This document shows positions 7,860 through 16,499 of a stretch of DNA of 64,000 nt, in pieces. Below the pieces are notes generated by a model. The model had not been told where the DNA came from. It was given only the letters and a program-made list of their open reading frames with translations, and searched no databases. Every line of letters starts with the position of its first letter. Position 1 is the first letter of the stretch. The translations under genes and the position numbers were made by a program. This stretch comes from Aquabacterium sp. (GTDB lineage: Bacteria; Pseudomonadota; Gammaproteobacteria; Burkholderiales; Burkholderiaceae_C): assembly GCF_016195855.1 (NCBI RefSeq), contig NZ_JACPYU010000022.1, positions 118,872-182,871 of the forward strand, written 5' to 3'.

Positions 7860-8933
7860 CTATTTGGCAATGCCCAGGCGCTGGTGCAAGAGCGGGCTGG
7901 TGGTGGTGTAGAGCAGGTGCTGGGGGGCTTCTGGGTGCAGCGTGGCCGCCGCATGGTGCGCCGCCAGCGTGGCCTCGTGGAAGCCGCAAAGCAGCAGGCG
8001 TTTCTTGCCCGGGTAGGTGTTGATGTCGCCCACGGCGTAGATGCCGGGGATGCTGCTCTCAAAGCTGGTGGTAGAGACGGCCACCTGCTTGCGCTCCAGC
8101 GCCATGCCCCATGTGGTCAAGGGGCCGAGCTTGGGGCTCATGCCCAGGCGGATGAGCAGGTGATCCAGTTGCTGTGTGCGTGTCTGCCCGTCGGCGCCCA
8201 GTATCTGCAGTGCAGTGAGCTGCTCGCCTTCGACATGGGCCGCCACTGGCATGCCCACGATCAATTCAATCTGCCCGGTGGCCATCAAGGCGCGAACCTG
8301 CTTGTCCAGCTCGTCTTCGGCCTGGAACTGATCGCGGCGATGCAGCAGGCTCAAGCGGGTGGGGCGCTGGGTTGGGTCAGGGTGCAGCGCCATCTCCAGT
8401 GCGGCTGACAAGGCCTCGTCTGCGCCGCCATGGATGATCAGATGCTGCCCAGCCCATGGGGTGGCGGCGTCGGCTTGTTCGGGCAGGAAATAGTGCAGAT
8501 TGCGGACGGCGTCCAGCCCCGGCAGGTTCAAACCGCGCGGCACAAACGCGCCGGCACCCGCAGCGATGAACACGGCGGGGGCGCGGGCTTGCAGGCCCTT
8601 GTCGGTCAGGAGCTCGAAGCCACCCTCTGGCAATACGCGCAACTCGGACACCATATGCCCAAGATGCAGGTTGCGGGGGAGTGCATCAGGCGCATCGGCC
8701 GGCATGAAGGGCGCTGCCTGGGTCAGCAATTGCTGCGTCAGCTCGCGCCCCGTGCACACGGGCACGCCAGGGATGTCATAGATGGGTTTGTCGGGGTACA
8801 GCGCCATGCACTGGCCCCCGGCATGCGGCAACACGTCGATGATGTCGGCCTTCAGGCCCAGCAGACCTAACTGGAAGACCTGAAACAGGCCGACCGGGCC
8901 GGCGCCGATGACCAGGGCATCGGTGTGGATCAT
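7860..8933 (-). CDS. ferredoxin--NADP+ reductase, thioredoxin-reductase-like type
   Basis: Protein of 357 residues. The FAD-binding GAGPVGL lies at 11-17, followed by HAGGQCMALYPDKPIYDIPG, a hallmark of the thioredoxin-reductase-like ferredoxin reductases. The CxxC redox pair of true thioredoxin reductase is absent. The C-terminal FAD loop GIYAVGDINTYPG is present. It moves electrons between NADPH and a ferredoxin in the cytoplasm. The ferredoxin gene fdxA lies 27 bases upstream in the same direction, then the sulfate assimilation genes. Because no cysJ flavoprotein is seen, this reductase and FdxA are plausible electron donors to CysI, which is inference. Confidence 0.88.
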   Translation of the reverse strand: MIHTDALVIGAGPVGLFQVFQLGLLGLKADIIDVLPHAGGQCMALYPDKPIYDIPGVPVCTGRELTQQLLTQAAPFMPADAPDALPRNLHLGHMVSELRVLPEGGFELLTDKGLQARAPAVFIAAGAGAFVPRGLNLPGLDAVRNLHYFLPEQADAATPWAGQHLIIHGGADEALSAALEMALHPDPTQRPTRLSLLHRRDQFQAEDELDKQVRALMATGQIELIVGMPVAAHVEGEQLTALQILGADGQTRTQQLDHLLIRLGMSPKLGPLTTWGMALERKQVAVSTTSFESSIPGIYAVGDINTYPGKKRLLLCGFHEATLAAHHAAATLHPEAPQHLLYTTTSPLLHQRLGIAK

Positions 8934-8960
8934 CGAACGTGCCGCAGGAAGAAGCAGCGA

Positions 8961-9284
8961 TCAGCGGGCCAGCTGATCCAGCTTGCCGGTCTTGTCCTTC
9001 CACTCGTCGGCATCAGGCAGGGGTTCCTTGCGCTTGGTGATGCTGGGCCAGGACTTGGCCAGGTCGGCGTTGATCTGGATGTACTGCTGCTGGTTGCCGG
9101 GCACGTCCTCTTCGGGGACGATGGCGTTGACCGGGCACTCGGGGATACAGACCGCGCAGTCAATGCACTCATCGGGGTCGATGACCAGGAAGTTGGGGCC
9201 TTCGCGGAAGCAGTCCACCGGGCACACGTCCACACAGTCCGTGTATTTGCAGCGGATGCAGGCTTCGGTGACGACGTGGGTCAT
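8961..9284 (-). CDS. fdxA: seven-iron ferredoxin FdxA
   Basis: Protein of 107 residues. The N-terminus [20 protein letters not shown] with CPVDC, then [12 protein letters not shown], gives the Cys pattern of a 3Fe-4S plus 4Fe-4S ferredoxin of the Azotobacter FdI/FdxA type. The length and the C-terminal tail ([17 protein letters not shown]) fit the family. It is a soluble electron carrier. It sits directly before the ferredoxin-NADP reductase and after the siroheme methyltransferase, in line with the cys genes. A tight redox pair with the reductase is likely; supply of electrons to sulfite reductase is a guess from position. Confidence 0.92.
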   Translation of the reverse strand: MTHVVTEACIRCKYTDCVDVCPVDCFREGPNFLVIDPDECIDCAVCIPECPVNAIVPEEDVPGNQQQYIQINADLAKSWPSITKRKEPLPDADEWKDKTGKLDQLAR

Positions 9285-9346
9285 GTCTAGTCTCTTGAAT
9301 CAGTTGGAGGTGAATAGGGCGAGATTCTACGGGCTGGGCTTGCGCT

Positions 9347-10171
9347 TTAGCCTGTCGTGTGGTCTCTTGATTCGCCGCAAAGGGCGATGTGGGTCAAAGG
9401 TTGGTCAGGAAGATCCGTGGCGCCAGCCCCCACGATGACCAGGGTCGGGCGCCCGGCGTGGACGGAGCTGGCATCACCCAGCGTGCCCACGGTGTGCACG
9501 GTGTGGCGCATGTCAGGCCAGCCGGCACGTGACACCACACTGACGATGGTTTCTGCGGGCCAGCCCGCATCCAGCAGCCCTTTGGACAGTGGATCGAGCT
9601 GGCGCCCGGCCATGTAGAACACTTCCGTGTCGGCGCGCTGGCCGGGGCCCATGCCGCATTGCAAGTCGCCCGTGCGCGTCATGGCGGTGGTGAAGCTCAC
9701 ACTGCGGCCTGTGCCACGGCGTGTCAAGGGCCGTTTGGTGGCCGCAGCCGCAGCCAGGGCAGAGGTCACGCCGGGCACCACTTCGCAGGGGATGCCTGCT
9801 TCGTTGAGCACATGGAGCTCTTCTTCCAGGCGGCCAAACAGGCTGGGGTCGCCGCCCTTGAGGCGAGCAACCAGACCACGCTCGCCGTGGATGGCGCCAG
9901 TGGCCAGCGACTGCTCGACCAGCAACTGGTTGATGCGTGTCTGCCCGTTGAAGTCGCTGCCTTCCTTGCCGGAAAAACCGCGCTTGCCCACGTCGATCCA
10001 GTCAGCCTGGGGTGCCAGATCACGCAAGGTGGCGTCCGCGAGTGCGTCGAACAACACCACCTGGGCTTGCGACAGCAGGCGGCTGCCGCGCACCGTGATC
10101 AGGTCGGCCTCGCCGGGGCCGGCCCCGATGAACACAACCTTGGCCGCAACGAGTGAGCAGGGCTTATCCAC
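9347..10171 (-). CDS. cobA: uroporphyrinogen-III C-methyltransferase (siroheme synthesis)
   Basis: Protein of 274 residues with the SUMT signature GAGPGEADLITVRG near 17-30 and ARLKGGDPSLFGR near 105-117. It methylates uroporphyrinogen III twice with S-adenosylmethionine to precorrin-2. Only the methyltransferase is present; the CysG dehydrogenase/chelatase part is not fused here. It starts with GTG at 10171 behind AAGGAAG. The cys location shows it makes precorrin-2 for the siroheme of CysI just upstream. The alternative, cobalamin synthesis, is less likely because no cob genes are near. Confidence 0.9.
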   Translation of the reverse strand: MDKPCSLVAAKVVFIGAGPGEADLITVRGSRLLSQAQVVLFDALADATLRDLAPQADWIDVGKRGFSGKEGSDFNGQTRINQLLVEQSLATGAIHGERGLVARLKGGDPSLFGRLEEELHVLNEAGIPCEVVPGVTSALAAAAATKRPLTRRGTGRSVSFTTAMTRTGDLQCGMGPGQRADTEVFYMAGRQLDPLSKGLLDAGWPAETIVSVVSRAGWPDMRHTVHTVGTLGDASSVHAGRPTLVIVGAGATDLPDQPLTHIALCGESRDHTTG

Positions 10172-10196
10172 GGATGCTTCCTTGTGGTGTGGGGGA

Positions 10197-11522
10197 TCAG
10201 GCGGCCTTGACCAGCAGCGCGCCGCTGGTGCGGTTGGTCGTGGGGTCGACCACGATCAGGGCGCCGCCGATGCGGTTGTCCAGATAGGGCTCGACCGGCA
10301 GCGGCTGCTGCGTCTGGATCTGCACGCGACCGATTTCGTTGACGGCCAGTTCATGCGCGTCCTGATCGGCCAGGGTGTGGATGTCCAGGCGGTTGTCGAT
10401 CGAGGTGATGCGAGCCTGCACCCAACGGTTGCCGTGGCGCACCCAGTACTTGCGGCCGACCACGGCGGGTTCGGTGTCCAGCCAGGCCAGGGTGGCGGTG
10501 AAGCTGTCGGTGGGCTTGATGCTGCCGGGCGAGTGGATCCAGTCGCCGCGGGAGATGTCGACCTGGCGGTCCAGCACGATGCCGGCCGACTGGCCTGCCA
10601 CGCACGCGTCCACAACCAGGGCCGAGTGGCGCACTTCGGCCACGATGGCGGTCTGGCCGCTGGGGAAGATCTGCACTTCGTCGCCAGCCTTGACCGCGCC
10701 GTGGGCGATGCGGCCCCAGAACGCGCGGTACTGGTGGCCGGTGCCGGACGCGGATGCTTCGCCTTCACCGACGCTGTCACGGGTCACGTACTGCACGGGG
10801 TGCAGCAGCGCGCCGTCATGGCGTTCGTCAGACGCAGGCAGCTCTTCCAGCACCTGCAGCAGGGTCGGGCCCTTGTACCAGGGCCAGTTGGCGCTCGGCG
10901 TGGTCACGTTGTCGCCACGCAGTGCCGACACGGGGATCACGCCCTTGCTGACGATGCCGGCTTGCTGAGCGAAGGCTTCCAGCGAGGCCTTGACGTTGTT
11001 GAAGGCGGTTTCGGTGTCCTGCTCGATGGCATCCAGCTTGTTCACGGCGAACACGATGGAGGGCACGCGTAGCAACTGGGCCAGCAGGCTGTGGCGGCGC
11101 GTCTGGGCCAGCAAAGGCACCGGGTCAGCCTTCCAGTCGATCTTGGTGATGTCGACCAGCACCACGGCCGCGTCGGAGCCGGCGGCAGCCGTCACCATAT
11201 TGCGGGTGTACTGCTCGTGGCCCGGGGCGTCAGCGATGATGAACTTGCGCGTCTTGGTCGCAAAGTAGCGGTAGGCCACGTCGATGGTGATGCCTTGCTC
11301 GCGTTCGGCTTCCAGGCCGTCGGTCAGCAGCGACAGGTCGATCGGGGCGCCAGCAGCGCGCTTTTCCAGCGCGTCGAGCTGGTCGGCCAGGATGGCGCGG
11401 CTGTCGAACAGCAGGCGGCCGATCAGGGTGCTCTTGCCATCGTCGACGCTGCCAGCAGTCAGGAAGCGCAGGGCCTTGTGTGCCAATTCTTCGTTGGCAG
11501 CGTTGTGAATCACGTTAGTCAT
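10197..11522 (-). CDS. cysN: sulfate adenylyltransferase subunit 1 (GTPase)
   Basis: Protein of 441 residues. The EF-Tu-like GTPase motifs are clear: GSVDDGKST near 24-32, DAPGHEQYTRNM near 98-109 and NKLD. CysN hydrolyses GTP to drive formation of adenylyl sulfate from sulfate and ATP with CysD. Length fits a stand-alone CysN without a fused APS kinase. Its start overlaps the cysD stop by one base (TGATG), so translation is coupled. Confidence 0.96.
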   Translation of the reverse strand: MTNVIHNAANEELAHKALRFLTAGSVDDGKSTLIGRLLFDSRAILADQLDALEKRAAGAPIDLSLLTDGLEAEREQGITIDVAYRYFATKTRKFIIADAPGHEQYTRNMVTAAAGSDAAVVLVDITKIDWKADPVPLLAQTRRHSLLAQLLRVPSIVFAVNKLDAIEQDTETAFNNVKASLEAFAQQAGIVSKGVIPVSALRGDNVTTPSANWPWYKGPTLLQVLEELPASDERHDGALLHPVQYVTRDSVGEGEASASGTGHQYRAFWGRIAHGAVKAGDEVQIFPSGQTAIVAEVRHSALVVDACVAGQSAGIVLDRQVDISRGDWIHSPGSIKPTDSFTATLAWLDTEPAVVGRKYWVRHGNRWVQARITSIDNRLDIHTLADQDAHELAVNEIGRVQIQTQQPLPVEPYLDNRIGGALIVVDPTTNRTSGALLVKAA

Positions 11523-12472
11523 CAGAAATAGCCTTCCTTCTTGCGGCGCTCCATCGAGGCCTCGGAGGTGCGGTCGTCCATACGGGTAGCGCCACGTTCG
11601 CTCACGGTCACGTGCAGGGTCTCGGCAACGATGTCGGCCGGGTTGGCGGCATCGGATTCAACCGGGCAGGTGCAGGTCATGTCGCCCACGGTGCGGAAGC
11701 GCACGTCCACGGTTTCGATGGTTTCGCCATCCAGTGCCGGCGTGACCTCGGTCAGAGGCACCAGCAGGCCCTTGCGGCGCATCACCTGGCGGGGGTGCTT
11801 GAAATAGATGTTGGGCAGCGGGATGCTCTCGCGGGCGATGTAGAGCCACACGTCCAGCTCGGTCCAGTTGCTGATCGGGAAGGCGCGGAAGTGTTCGCCC
11901 GGCTTGATGCGGGTGTTGAACAGGTTCCACAGCTCGGGGCGCTGTTCCTTGGGCTGCCACTGGCCGAAGCTGTCGCGGTGCGAGAAGATGCGCTCCTTGG
12001 CGCGGGCCTTCTCTTCATCACGACGGGCGCCGCCGATCAGGCAGTCGAAGCGGTTGTCTTCGATGGCTTCGAGCAGGGTCACCGTCTGGTGCCCGTTGCG
12101 CGATTCCAGCGGGTGGGCCAGGCGCACGGTGCCACGCTTGATGGAGTCTTCCATGTGCGCCACGATCAGGCGCTCGCCGATTTCCTTGACGCGGCGTTCG
12201 CGGAACTCGATCACTTCAGGGAAGTTGTGGCCGGTGTCCACATGCACGAGCGGGAAGGGCAGCTTGCCTTCGAGCTTGCCTTGCGCGTTCTTCATCTTGA
12301 AGGCCTTCTCGGCCAGATGCAGCACCACGCAGGAGTCCTTGCCGCTGGAGAACAGCAGGCCGGGGCGCTCGAAGGTGGCGGCCACTTCACGCAGGATGAA
12401 GATGGCTTCTTCTTCCAGGGCGTCCAGGTGGCGGTGGTCCACATCCGCCAGCAATTGGGTCACATCATTCAT
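11522..12472 (-). CDS. cysD: sulfate adenylyltransferase subunit 2
   Basis: Protein of 316 residues of the PP-loop ATP pyrophosphatase family. FSSGKDSCVVLHL near 41-53 is the PP-loop. The C-terminus TSEASMERRKKEGYF is typical for CysD. With CysN it activates sulfate to APS. It is directly followed by cysN with a one-base overlap and preceded by cysH by 23 bases, in the leftward sulfate block. Confidence 0.96.
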   Translation of the reverse strand: MNDVTQLLADVDHRHLDALEEEAIFILREVAATFERPGLLFSSGKDSCVVLHLAEKAFKMKNAQGKLEGKLPFPLVHVDTGHNFPEVIEFRERRVKEIGERLIVAHMEDSIKRGTVRLAHPLESRNGHQTVTLLEAIEDNRFDCLIGGARRDEEKARAKERIFSHRDSFGQWQPKEQRPELWNLFNTRIKPGEHFRAFPISNWTELDVWLYIARESIPLPNIYFKHPRQVMRRKGLLVPLTEVTPALDGETIETVDVRFRTVGDMTCTCPVESDAANPADIVAETLHVTVSERGATRMDDRTSEASMERRKKEGYF

Positions 12473-12495
12473 AGCTTCAATCTACTTTTCGGGAT

Positions 12496-13278
12496 TCAAT
12501 TCTTGTGCACGTGCAGGCCGCATTCCTTGGCTTTCTCATCCTCCCACCACCAGCGGCCGGCGCGGAAGTCCTCGCCCACGGCAATGGCGCGTGTGCAGGG
12601 CTCGCAGCCGATGCTGGGCATGAACTGGTCATGCAGCGGGTTGTAGGGCACATGGTTGACGGACACGTAGTGCCACACATCGCCCCAGGTCCAGTCGATC
12701 ATGGGGTTGAACTTGGCGCGGCCCTTGTCGTCCTGTTCGCGCGCGGCCATGTCGCCACGGTTGTTGGACTGTTCGCGGCGCAGGCCGGTGATCCAGGCCG
12801 TGCGCTCAGCCAGCATGCGGCTCAGCGGCTCCAGCTTGCGGATGCCGCAGCAGGCCTTGCGCAGGTCGATGCTTTCGTACATCGCCTTCTCGCCGTTGCG
12901 CTTGACGAACTCGATCGCGGCTTCCTGCACGGGCTTGTAGACCTCGACATGGAGGCCCACATCGGCGTAGTGCGTCTCGATGGTGCCGATCAACGAGGCA
13001 GTCTCGGCATGCAGCTTGCCGGTCTCCAGCGTGCCAATGGCGATGGGCAACTGGTAACGCGCGATCAGATCGGTCACGATCATGTCTTCCACGCCCAGGC
13101 TGGTGGCTTGCACGACCTTGCCGGGGTGCTCGAAGGCGGCGGCCTTGAGCAACTCGATGGTGGCATGCACCTTGGCGGCGTAGTCGGCGCTGGGGTGGTT
13201 GTACAGCGTGATGGCCGAACCGGCAGGCGCAGGGCCGCCGATCAGGGACGAACTACCGAGGGAGGATGTTTCGCTCAT
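12496..13278 (-). CDS. cysH: assimilatory adenylyl-sulfate (APS) reductase
   Basis: Protein of 260 residues. It carries the cysteine pairs of 4Fe-4S enzymes (KACCGIRKLEPL and IGCEPC) and the catalytic Cys in KECGLHVH at the C-terminus. These mark an iron-sulfur APS reductase (thioredoxin-dependent) rather than the cluster-free PAPS reductase. This agrees with the absence of an APS kinase in the cluster. The start at 13278 is ATG nine bases after AGGAG; an upstream TTG adds two residues and is less likely. Product is sulfite for CysI. Confidence 0.95.
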   Translation of the reverse strand: MSETSSLGSSSLIGGPAPAGSAITLYNHPSADYAAKVHATIELLKAAAFEHPGKVVQATSLGVEDMIVTDLIARYQLPIAIGTLETGKLHAETASLIGTIETHYADVGLHVEVYKPVQEAAIEFVKRNGEKAMYESIDLRKACCGIRKLEPLSRMLAERTAWITGLRREQSNNRGDMAAREQDDKGRAKFNPMIDWTWGDVWHYVSVNHVPYNPLHDQFMPSIGCEPCTRAIAVGEDFRAGRWWWEDEKAKECGLHVHKN

Positions 13279-13295
13279 CAGCAATGCTCCTTGGG

Positions 13296-13802
13296 TCAGG
13301 CTGCGCGACCAAACACCGGCTTGGTCACCTTGATGTCGCCCTGGTAGTGCCCGCGTGCGGCAAAGAAGCCCAGTGCGCGTTCGGCCGCGGCACGGTCCTG
13401 GTCGCTGCGCAGGGCCACGGCGTCAAAGCCAGAGCGGGCCAACAGCGGCATCATGTCCACCAGCACTTCACCCGTGGCGCGGATCTCGCCCGTGAAGCGG
13501 TAACGGGCACGCAGGATGTGCGCCTGGCTGTAGGCGCGGCCGTCCACCCACTTGGGGAACTGCAGCACCACCAGCGCCAGCTTGGCCGTGTCGGCTTCCA
13601 GCACTTCGATGTCGGTGTCATTGGGCAGAATCACGCCCACGGGCTTGTAGTCGGCCGAGCCTTGTGCAGGCCACTGCTCGCGCACGGCATGCCACTGGCC
13701 CAGCGTCAGCAGGCTGTAGCTCTTGATGGGCGGGTGGGACATGGGGCCGTCTTCGCCGCCAACCGTGCGCCACTGATCGTGATGGGGGTCAATGAACTTC
13801 AT
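13296..13802 (-). CDS. DUF934 protein of the sulfite reduction cluster
   Basis: Protein of 168 residues matching the DUF934 type, which is routinely found between cysI and cysH in beta- and gammaproteobacteria. Conserved-looking parts are VGVILPNDTDIEVLEAD and FTGEIRATGEVLVDMM. No redox motif, signal peptide or membrane segment is visible. It lies 17 bases before cysH and 23 after cysI. A role as a sulfite-reductase accessory is inferred only from this constant linkage. Confidence 0.88.
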   Translation of the reverse strand: MKFIDPHHDQWRTVGGEDGPMSHPPIKSYSLLTLGQWHAVREQWPAQGSADYKPVGVILPNDTDIEVLEADTAKLALVVLQFPKWVDGRAYSQAHILRARYRFTGEIRATGEVLVDMMPLLARSGFDAVALRSDQDRAAAERALGFFAARGHYQGDIKVTKPVFGRAA

Positions 13803-13825
13803 GTGTGTGTCCTTCCTGGCGCCGA

Positions 13826-15535
13826 TCAGGCTGCTTTGGCTGTCGTGCGGCGTACTGCGTTGGCGGCGGCCTTGAACGGGTCGATGCCGACACGCTTGAC
13901 GGTGTCGATGAACTTCTCGTTGGCGGCGCGCTGGCCCTTGTAGGTTTCGATGACGGCTTCGATCACGTCGGTGACTTCGTCTGCAGCGAACGAGGGGACG
14001 ATGACCTTGCCGACCAGGCTGGTGGGCGCGTGGTCGGAGCCATCAGAGCCACCCAGGGTGACCTGGTACCACTCGGTGCCGTCCTTGTCCACGCCCAGGA
14101 TGCCGATGTGGCCCGTGTGGTGGTGGCCGCAGGAGTTGATGCAACCGGAGATGTGCAGGTCGATGTCGCCGATGTCGTACAGCTCGTCCAGATCCTGGTA
14201 GCGCTCGATCAGGTCATTGGCGATGGGGATGGAGCGGGCGTTGGCCAGGGCGCAGAAGTCGCCACCCGGGCAGGCGATCATGTCGCTGAGCAGGCCAATG
14301 TTGGCCGACGCCAGCGTGGCGGGCTTGGCGGCTTGCCACAGGGCGAACAACTCTTCTTCGCGCACGAAGGGCAGCAGCACGTTCTGGTCGTGGGTCACAC
14401 GCAACTCACCGCAGCTGAAGCGGTCGGCCATGTCGGCGATCGCGTCCATTTGCGCATCGGTCACGTCGCCAGGAGCCTGGCCCACGCGTTTGACCGACAG
14501 GTGCACGTTCTTGTAGCCCTGCACCTTGTGGCCCTTGACATTGCGCTCCAGCCACTTGGTGAACTGGGTCTTGTCTGCGGCAGACGCATCAGCGGGCAGG
14601 CCATTGCCGGTGGGCGTGTAGGCCTTGACCGATTCCGGGTAGCTGAAGCCGACGTTCACGCGGTCGAATTCGGCCTGCGGGATGATGTGGGCCGCGCCGT
14701 CCACGTCACGCGTCAGGATGTTGCTGAATTCCTGGTTGACCTGATCAAAGAACTTCTGGCCTTCGGCCTTCACCAGGATCTTGATGCGGGCCTTGTACAT
14801 GTTGTCGCGGCGGCCGTAGCGGTTGTACACGCGCACGATGGCCTCGATGTAGACCAGGATCTGCTGCCAGGGCACGAAGCTGTTGATCACGGTGCCGGTG
14901 ATGGGCGTGCGGCCCATGCCACCGCCCACGATCACCTTGAAGCCGACTTCGCCTTCGTCATCCTTGACCAGTTGCAGGCCGATGTCGTGCCAGTAGATGG
15001 CCGCGCGGTCTTCCTTGGCGCCGCTCACGGCGATCTTGAACTTGCGGGGCAGGAAGGCGAATTCAGGGTGCAAGGTCGACCATTGGCGCAGCACTTCGCA
15101 GTAGGGGCGGGCGTCGATGATCTCGTCTTCGGCCACACCCACCATGGCGTCTGCCGTGATGTTGCGGATGCAGTTGCCCGAGGTCTGGATGCCGTGCATG
15201 TTGACTTCGGCCAGCAGGTCCATCACGTCGGCGCTCTTGGCCAGGGGGATCCAGTTGTACTGGACGTTCTGGCGGGTCGTGAAGTGGGCGTAGCCGCGGT
15301 CGTATTCGCGGGCGATCTTCGCCAGTTGGCGGATCTGCTTGCTGGACATCTCGCCGTAAGGCACGGCCACACGCAACATGGGGGCGTGGCGCTGGACATA
15401 CCAGCCGTTTTGCAGGCGCAGCGGACGGAACTCGTCATCGCCCAGCTTGCCAGCCAGGTTGCGCTCCAGCTGGTCGCGGAACTGAGCCGCACGCTGGCGG
15501 ACGAACTGTTTGTCAAATTCAGTGTACTGATACAT
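13826..15535 (-). CDS. cysI: sulfite (or nitrite) reductase hemoprotein
   Basis: Protein of 569 residues. The siroheme/4Fe-4S cysteines are visible as CPGGDFC (Cys422, Cys428) and CINSC (Cys465, Cys469), with repeated ferredoxin-like halves before them. It reduces sulfite to sulfide with six electrons in the cytoplasm. The start at 15535 follows GGGAG. In this position, with cysH, DUF934, cysD and cysN downstream, sulfite is the expected substrate. No cysJ flavoprotein lies in the window, so the electron donor is open; FdxA with its reductase is a candidate. Confidence 0.94.
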   Translation of the reverse strand: MYQYTEFDKQFVRQRAAQFRDQLERNLAGKLGDDEFRPLRLQNGWYVQRHAPMLRVAVPYGEMSSKQIRQLAKIAREYDRGYAHFTTRQNVQYNWIPLAKSADVMDLLAEVNMHGIQTSGNCIRNITADAMVGVAEDEIIDARPYCEVLRQWSTLHPEFAFLPRKFKIAVSGAKEDRAAIYWHDIGLQLVKDDEGEVGFKVIVGGGMGRTPITGTVINSFVPWQQILVYIEAIVRVYNRYGRRDNMYKARIKILVKAEGQKFFDQVNQEFSNILTRDVDGAAHIIPQAEFDRVNVGFSYPESVKAYTPTGNGLPADASAADKTQFTKWLERNVKGHKVQGYKNVHLSVKRVGQAPGDVTDAQMDAIADMADRFSCGELRVTHDQNVLLPFVREEELFALWQAAKPATLASANIGLLSDMIACPGGDFCALANARSIPIANDLIERYQDLDELYDIGDIDLHISGCINSCGHHHTGHIGILGVDKDGTEWYQVTLGGSDGSDHAPTSLVGKVIVPSFAADEVTDVIEAVIETYKGQRAANEKFIDTVKRVGIDPFKAAANAVRRTTAKAA

Positions 15536-15631
15536 GGCAAGTCTCCCGCATTGAAGCAGGGTGTCGATGTGTCAAGGACGCTTGGCACATTCCCGAAGGG
15601 GATACTGTGCTGCGGCATGTCTCGTTGTGAA

Positions 15632-16411
15632 TCAAGCGGTCAGCAAAACCTTCTTGGCAGCAAGGACCAGGCAGGCGCAAAGCGCAAAACGCGTGATTGT
15701 CTCAGGCAAATGCTTGGTCAGCTTGGCCGATACCCAGATTGCGGGGATGGAGCCGATCAGCAACTCGGTGAGCAACATCCAGTTGACGTTGCCCAAAGAG
15801 GCGTGCCCGATGCCCGCCACGATGGTCAGCGGCACGGCGTGCGCAATGTCGCTGCCCACCAGGCGCTTCATGTCCAGGCGAGGGTAGAGCAGCAGGATCA
15901 TGGTGGCGCCCAGGGCGCCTGCGCCGATCGAGCTCAAGGACACCAGCACCCCCAGGATCGCCCCGCACAGCACCGTCAAGGCAGGGCGGCGCTCGCGGGT
16001 GATCCAACGCTCCAGCCAGATCCCGACCTTGTGCCAGACCGGGCGAAACGCCACGGTGATGGCCGTCAACAACAGGGCGATGCCCAGGGCGTAGGCCAGG
16101 GCGCTGTCGCCGCGCTTGTTGATGCCGACCATGTGCATGAAAAGCATGGTCAGGATGGTGGCCGGAATGCTGCCGTAGAGCAGCTTTTTAACGATGTGGT
16201 AGTCCACATGGCCTTCTCGATGGTGCGCAACCGACCCCGAGACCTTGGTAATGCCTGCGAACCACAGGTCCGTGCCAATGGCCACCGCTTTTTCGAGACC
16301 GAAGACCGAAATCAGCAGGGGTGTCATCAAGGAGCCGCCACCCACACCTGTCAGCCCCACAATCGAGCCCACTCCGGCGCCGGCGGCAACGGCTGTCCAA
16401 TCGAAATTCAT
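15632..16411 (-). CDS. TauE/SafE-family membrane exporter, probable sulfite exporter
   Basis: Protein of 259 residues, almost entirely hydrophobic helices (about eight), with the family motif GLTGVGGGSLMTPLL near 19-33 and a second GLTG-like half. The family exports sulfite, sulfoacetate or related organic anions. It is the first gene of the leftward cys block, 96 bases before cysI, which supports a link to sulfite balance, either export of excess sulfite or sulfate/sulfite handling. The direction of transport cannot be told from sequence. Confidence 0.88.
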   Translation of the reverse strand: MNFDWTAVAAGAGVGSIVGLTGVGGGSLMTPLLISVFGLEKAVAIGTDLWFAGITKVSGSVAHHREGHVDYHIVKKLLYGSIPATILTMLFMHMVGINKRGDSALAYALGIALLLTAITVAFRPVWHKVGIWLERWITRERRPALTVLCGAILGVLVSLSSIGAGALGATMILLLYPRLDMKRLVGSDIAHAVPLTIVAGIGHASLGNVNWMLLTELLIGSIPAIWVSAKLTKHLPETITRFALCACLVLAAKKVLLTA

Positions 16412-16499
16412 TGAAACGCTACAGCTTTCTGAACACGCTCACACGCCAGACACGGCGAGCAGGTTGACGGAGGCTGAACTGTAGAAAACTTATATATAA
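16412..16499. promoter_or_regulatory. divergent promoter region with AT-rich block
   Basis: This 88-base gap separates the leftward TauE/cys block from the rightward patatin gene. Its right end becomes very AT rich (AAAACTTATATATAAATG), unlike the surrounding DNA. It likely holds promoters for both directions and could bind CysB, but no site can be proved by eye. Confidence 0.45.

Noticed and set aside
13805..16414. Open frame of 869 codons on the plus strand over cysI and DUF934
   Set aside because: It lies opposite well-recognised cys genes and its translation has the His/Val/Gly-rich look of an antisense frame in GC-rich DNA; no domain is seen.
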